From Clostridiales bacterium (GTDB taxonomy: Bacteria; Bacillota; Clostridia; Oscillospirales; CAG-272), in the NCBI GenBank assembly GCA_012511425.1, contig JAAZGC010000111.1, positions 1-9,324 of the forward strand: a stretch of 9,324 nucleotides of DNA, in the 5' to 3' direction. The notes beneath the pieces were generated by a model that saw nothing but the letters and a program-made list of their open reading frames with translations, did no database searches and had not been told where the DNA came from. This document shows, one piece after another, positions 7,703 to 9,324 of the stretch. Numbering within the stretch: the stretch's first letter is position 1; every line of letters starts with the position of its first letter. The position numbers were made by a program, and so were the translations under genes.

Positions 7703-7731
7703 ATTATACCACGAATCCTGCATTTTGTAAA
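7703..7731 (-). promoter_or_regulatory. Promoter of tRNA-Arg
   Basis: On the - strand TTTACA (7731-7726) and a perfect TATAAT (7708-7703) are separated by 17 nt. The predicted start near 7696 gives about 19 nt of leader before the mature tRNA 5' end at 7677, a typical arrangement. The -35 box lies near the divergent rlmD gene, so transcription of the two units could interfere. Confidence 0.75.
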
Positions 7732-7773
7732 GAGATTTTGCGAAAAATTAACCTTAAGGACGAAAAGAGCAAA

Positions 7774-9084
7774 ATGAGAACCAACGACAAATACAGCGTA
7801 GTTATTGAAGATGTCACCAATATGGGCTGCGGAGTTGCAAGGGTGGAAGGGAAGGCAGTATTTGTTCCCAACGCCGTTGACGGAGACGAGGGTGAGATCA
7901 GAATAACCAAAGCTGGACAGAATCTGAATTACGGTGAAATAATAAATCTGTCAAAACCTTCACCATATCGGACAGAGAATGATTGCCCGGTTTTTCCCGA
8001 GTGCGGTGGATGTTCTTTTCGTCATATCAGCTACGAACACGAAAAGGAGCTGAAACAGCGTTTTGTCGAGTCGGCAATGAGGAAAGCCGGTGTGAATATC
8101 GATGTCTCCCCGGTTTATTCGCAAAATGAAACTTCGGGTTGGCGAAATAAAGTGGTATACCCTCATTTCGAAGGTAAAATCGGCTGCTATTCCGAAAGAA
8201 GTCACGACATTGTCGAAGCCGATTGCTGTCTGATACAGGACAGGGAATTCGATGAAATAATCAACCACATCAAATCCGTGTTAAAAGATTCTGTTTCTCT
8301 CCCGAATCTCCGACACATTTATCTGCGTCGGGGAGTTAACACCGGTGAGATTATGGTGTGCTTTGTTGTTTCGGAAAATACCAGTGAATATTCCGATATC
8401 GCCGATGAGATAATTAAGAAATTCCCAATCGTAAAATCTGTCATGTGTAATATAAACTCAGCTGACACTAATGTCATTTTAGGAAATAAAACCGTATTGC
8501 TTGCCGGAAAACCGGTAATCCGCGATATCCTCTGCGGTGTTAAATTCGATATCTCTGCCGAATCATTTTATCAGGTGAACACAAAGCTGACGGAACAGCT
8601 TTATCGCCGCGCATCAGAACTACTCGAGCTAAAACCGGGAGAAAAATTACTTGATCTTTTCTGCGGAATCGGAACAATAGGTCTCTGCTGCGCTCATTTC
8701 TGCCCTGGAATTAAACTTACCGGCATTGAGATAGTTGAAAGAGCGGTTGAAAACGCCAAAAACAACGCCGCACTTAACGATATAAAAGCTAACTTTATTT
8801 GTGCCGACGCAGCCGATAAAAAAATAATCGAGACGGAGCTTAAAAGCGCCGATGCGGCAGTCGTCGATCCTCCGAGAAAAGGTCTCGGCGCAGATTTGTG
8901 TAAAACCCTCTCCCGTATCGGTCCGAAGAGATTTGTCTATATCTCCTGCAACCCGCAAACGCTTGCAAGAGATTTAAAGTCGCTGGAGGGAGCATATAGA
9001 TTCACAAAAGCAGAACCGTTCGATATGTTTCCGAGGACGGGGCATGTGGAGTGCGTAGTATTGATGGCGAAAGTACAGAAGTAA
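7774..9084 (+). CDS. rlmD: 23S rRNA (uracil-5-)-methyltransferase, RlmD/RumA family
   Basis: This SAM-dependent enzyme makes 5-methyluridine in 23S rRNA (U1939 in E. coli RlmD; some Firmicutes RlmCD homologues also modify U747). From ATG 7774 it has 436 residues. A TRAM-like domain (EDVTNMGCGVARVEGKAVFV) comes first, then 4Fe-4S cysteines C71-x5-C77-x2-C80, with C151 or C152 as the fourth ligand. The methyltransferase domain has the SAM motif LDLFCGIGTIG (Asp294), DPPRKG (Asp365) and SCNPQTLARD with nucleophile Cys392. PRTGHVE supplies the likely general base Glu426. All key residues are present. An in-frame TTG at 7738 would add 12 charged residues, but its only purine-rich site is 2 nt away. 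ATG 7774 has AAGGA at 7756-7760 and AAAAGAG closer in, and fits family N-termini, so I prefer it. Assignment to RlmD rather than RlmCD or another paralogue is not settled. Confidence 0.92.
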   Translation: MRTNDKYSVVIEDVTNMGCGVARVEGKAVFVPNAVDGDEGEIRITKAGQNLNYGEIINLSKPSPYRTENDCPVFPECGGCSFRHISYEHEKELKQRFVESAMRKAGVNIDVSPVYSQNETSGWRNKVVYPHFEGKIGCYSERSHDIVEADCCLIQDREFDEIINHIKSVLKDSVSLPNLRHIYLRRGVNTGEIMVCFVVSENTSEYSDIADEIIKKFPIVKSVMCNINSADTNVILGNKTVLLAGKPVIRDILCGVKFDISAESFYQVNTKLTEQLYRRASELLELKPGEKLLDLFCGIGTIGLCCAHFCPGIKLTGIEIVERAVENAKNNAALNDIKANFICADAADKKIIETELKSADAAVVDPPRKGLGADLCKTLSRIGPKRFVYISCNPQTLARDLKSLEGAYRFTKAEPFDMFPRTGHVECVVLMAKVQK

Positions 9085-9324
9085 ATACCGAAAAAGGCTT
9101 GAAAACAAGGCATTTCCGAGAGTTGGGAGTGCGTTTCTCGTCTGCTCTTTTGGATAACAAATGACCCTTGCCGTGTAATGAAAACGAGGGTTGAGTTGAC
9201 AGGTTAAAAATGGGCAAGGTTGAGTTGATAAGATGATTTTGTAATAGGTCGAGTGGATAAGGCGATTATCTTGCGACAAGGAGACTAACTATCAAAAGTC
9301 AAGCTCTAAAGTGTAAAAAGTCCC
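9085..9324. other. Non-coding right flank downstream of rlmD
   Basis: No gene is recognisable in these 240 nt on either strand. Open stretches are short and resemble no family known to me. No convincing terminator for rlmD is visible: CTTG-AAAA-CAAG at 9098-9109 is only 4 bp and lacks a T-tract. The stretch contains the periodic repeats at 9189-9261, a 7-bp inverted repeat CCTTGCC/GGCAAGG (9166-9172 and 9213-9219), and a small GATAA/TTATC inverted repeat (9256-9270). A good Shine-Dalgarno-like AAGGAG (9278-9283) has no ATG, GTG or TTG start behind it before the window ends. It may be an intergenic region, a degenerate element or the edge of a mobile element continuing to the right. Confidence 0.5.
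9189..9261 (+). repeat. Three direct repeats with a 29-nt period
   Basis: GGTTGAGTTGACAGG (9189-9203), GGTTGAGTTGATAAG (9218-9232) and GGTCGAGTGGATAAG (9247-9261) recur at exactly 29-nt steps. Copies 1 and 2 share the first 11 bases; copies 2 and 3 differ at two of 15. The spacers between them are mostly different, with weak similarity between the second and third (GATT). About three helical turns per step would place the motifs on roughly the same face of DNA, as in protein-binding arrays. The role is unknown. Possible readings are transposase-binding repeats at an insertion-sequence end, an iteron-like or operator array, or a decayed tandem repeat. Confidence 0.55.

Noticed and set aside
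7702..7707. TATTAT as a + strand -10 box for rlmD
   Set aside because: It is the complement of the tRNA -10 region and no acceptable -35 sequence lies 16-18 nt upstream on the + strand.
7738..7740. TTG at 7738 as the rlmD start
   Set aside because: The purine-rich stretch before it is only 2 nt away, and the 12 extra charged residues do not match the family N-terminus; ATG 7774 fits better.
9096..9115. Possible rlmD terminator hairpin
   Set aside because: Only CTTG/CAAG pairs cleanly around AAAA, a G-G mismatch interrupts the stem, and only three T residues follow.
8974..9279. 101-codon open frame on the - strand overlapping the rlmD 3' end and the flank
   Set aside because: About a third is antisense to the conserved rlmD C-terminus, no domain is recognisable and the composition does not look coding.
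1..9324. CRISPR array, toxin-antitoxin, phage defence or secondary metabolite genes
   Set aside because: None of the encoded proteins shows such domains, and the only regular repeat has three imperfect 15-nt copies, too few and too divergent for CRISPR.

Overview
The window looks like chromosomal DNA of a low-to-mid GC anaerobic Firmicute, most likely class Clostridia. This rests on the paired GlgD-type subunit, the Clostridia-like GlgA and GH13 sequences, A-rich Shine-Dalgarno sites and a tRNA gene that encodes its own CCA. It is an inference, because no phylogenetic marker was compared.

Positions 1 to about 6950 hold the 3' part of a glycogen metabolism operon, all on the + strand. The order is glgD (5' end cut by the window edge), glgA (glycogen synthase), glgP (glycogen phosphorylase) and a cytoplasmic GH13 alpha-glucan hydrolase. 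The gaps are 48, 35 and 11 nt, and a strong hairpin terminator follows the last gene. Together they would make ADP-glucose (GlgD with a GlgC presumably encoded upstream), polymerise it (GlgA), release glucose-1-phosphate (GlgP), and cut oligomers or branches that phosphorylase cannot use (GH13). Synthesis and breakdown are thus co-transcribed. No branching enzyme lies in the window.

Positions 6969 to 7731 are on the - strand. They hold a small GNAT N-acetyltransferase that converges on the glg operon and shares its terminator. Upstream of it is a self-contained tRNA-Arg(CCG) unit with its own sigma-70-type promoter and rho-independent terminator.

Positions 7774 to 9084 (+ strand, divergent from the tRNA) encode an RlmD/RumA-type 23S rRNA m5U methyltransferase with intact Fe-S cysteines and catalytic residues. 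The last 240 nt contain no recognisable gene. They do contain three imperfect copies of a 15-nt motif spaced exactly 29 nt apart, the least explained structure in the window.

I found no clearly novel multi-gene system. The points worth a second look are sequence deviations in GlgA and GlgD, a promoter that conflicts with the apparent GNAT start, the choice of GH13 enzyme in the operon, and the 29-nt-period repeats at the right edge.
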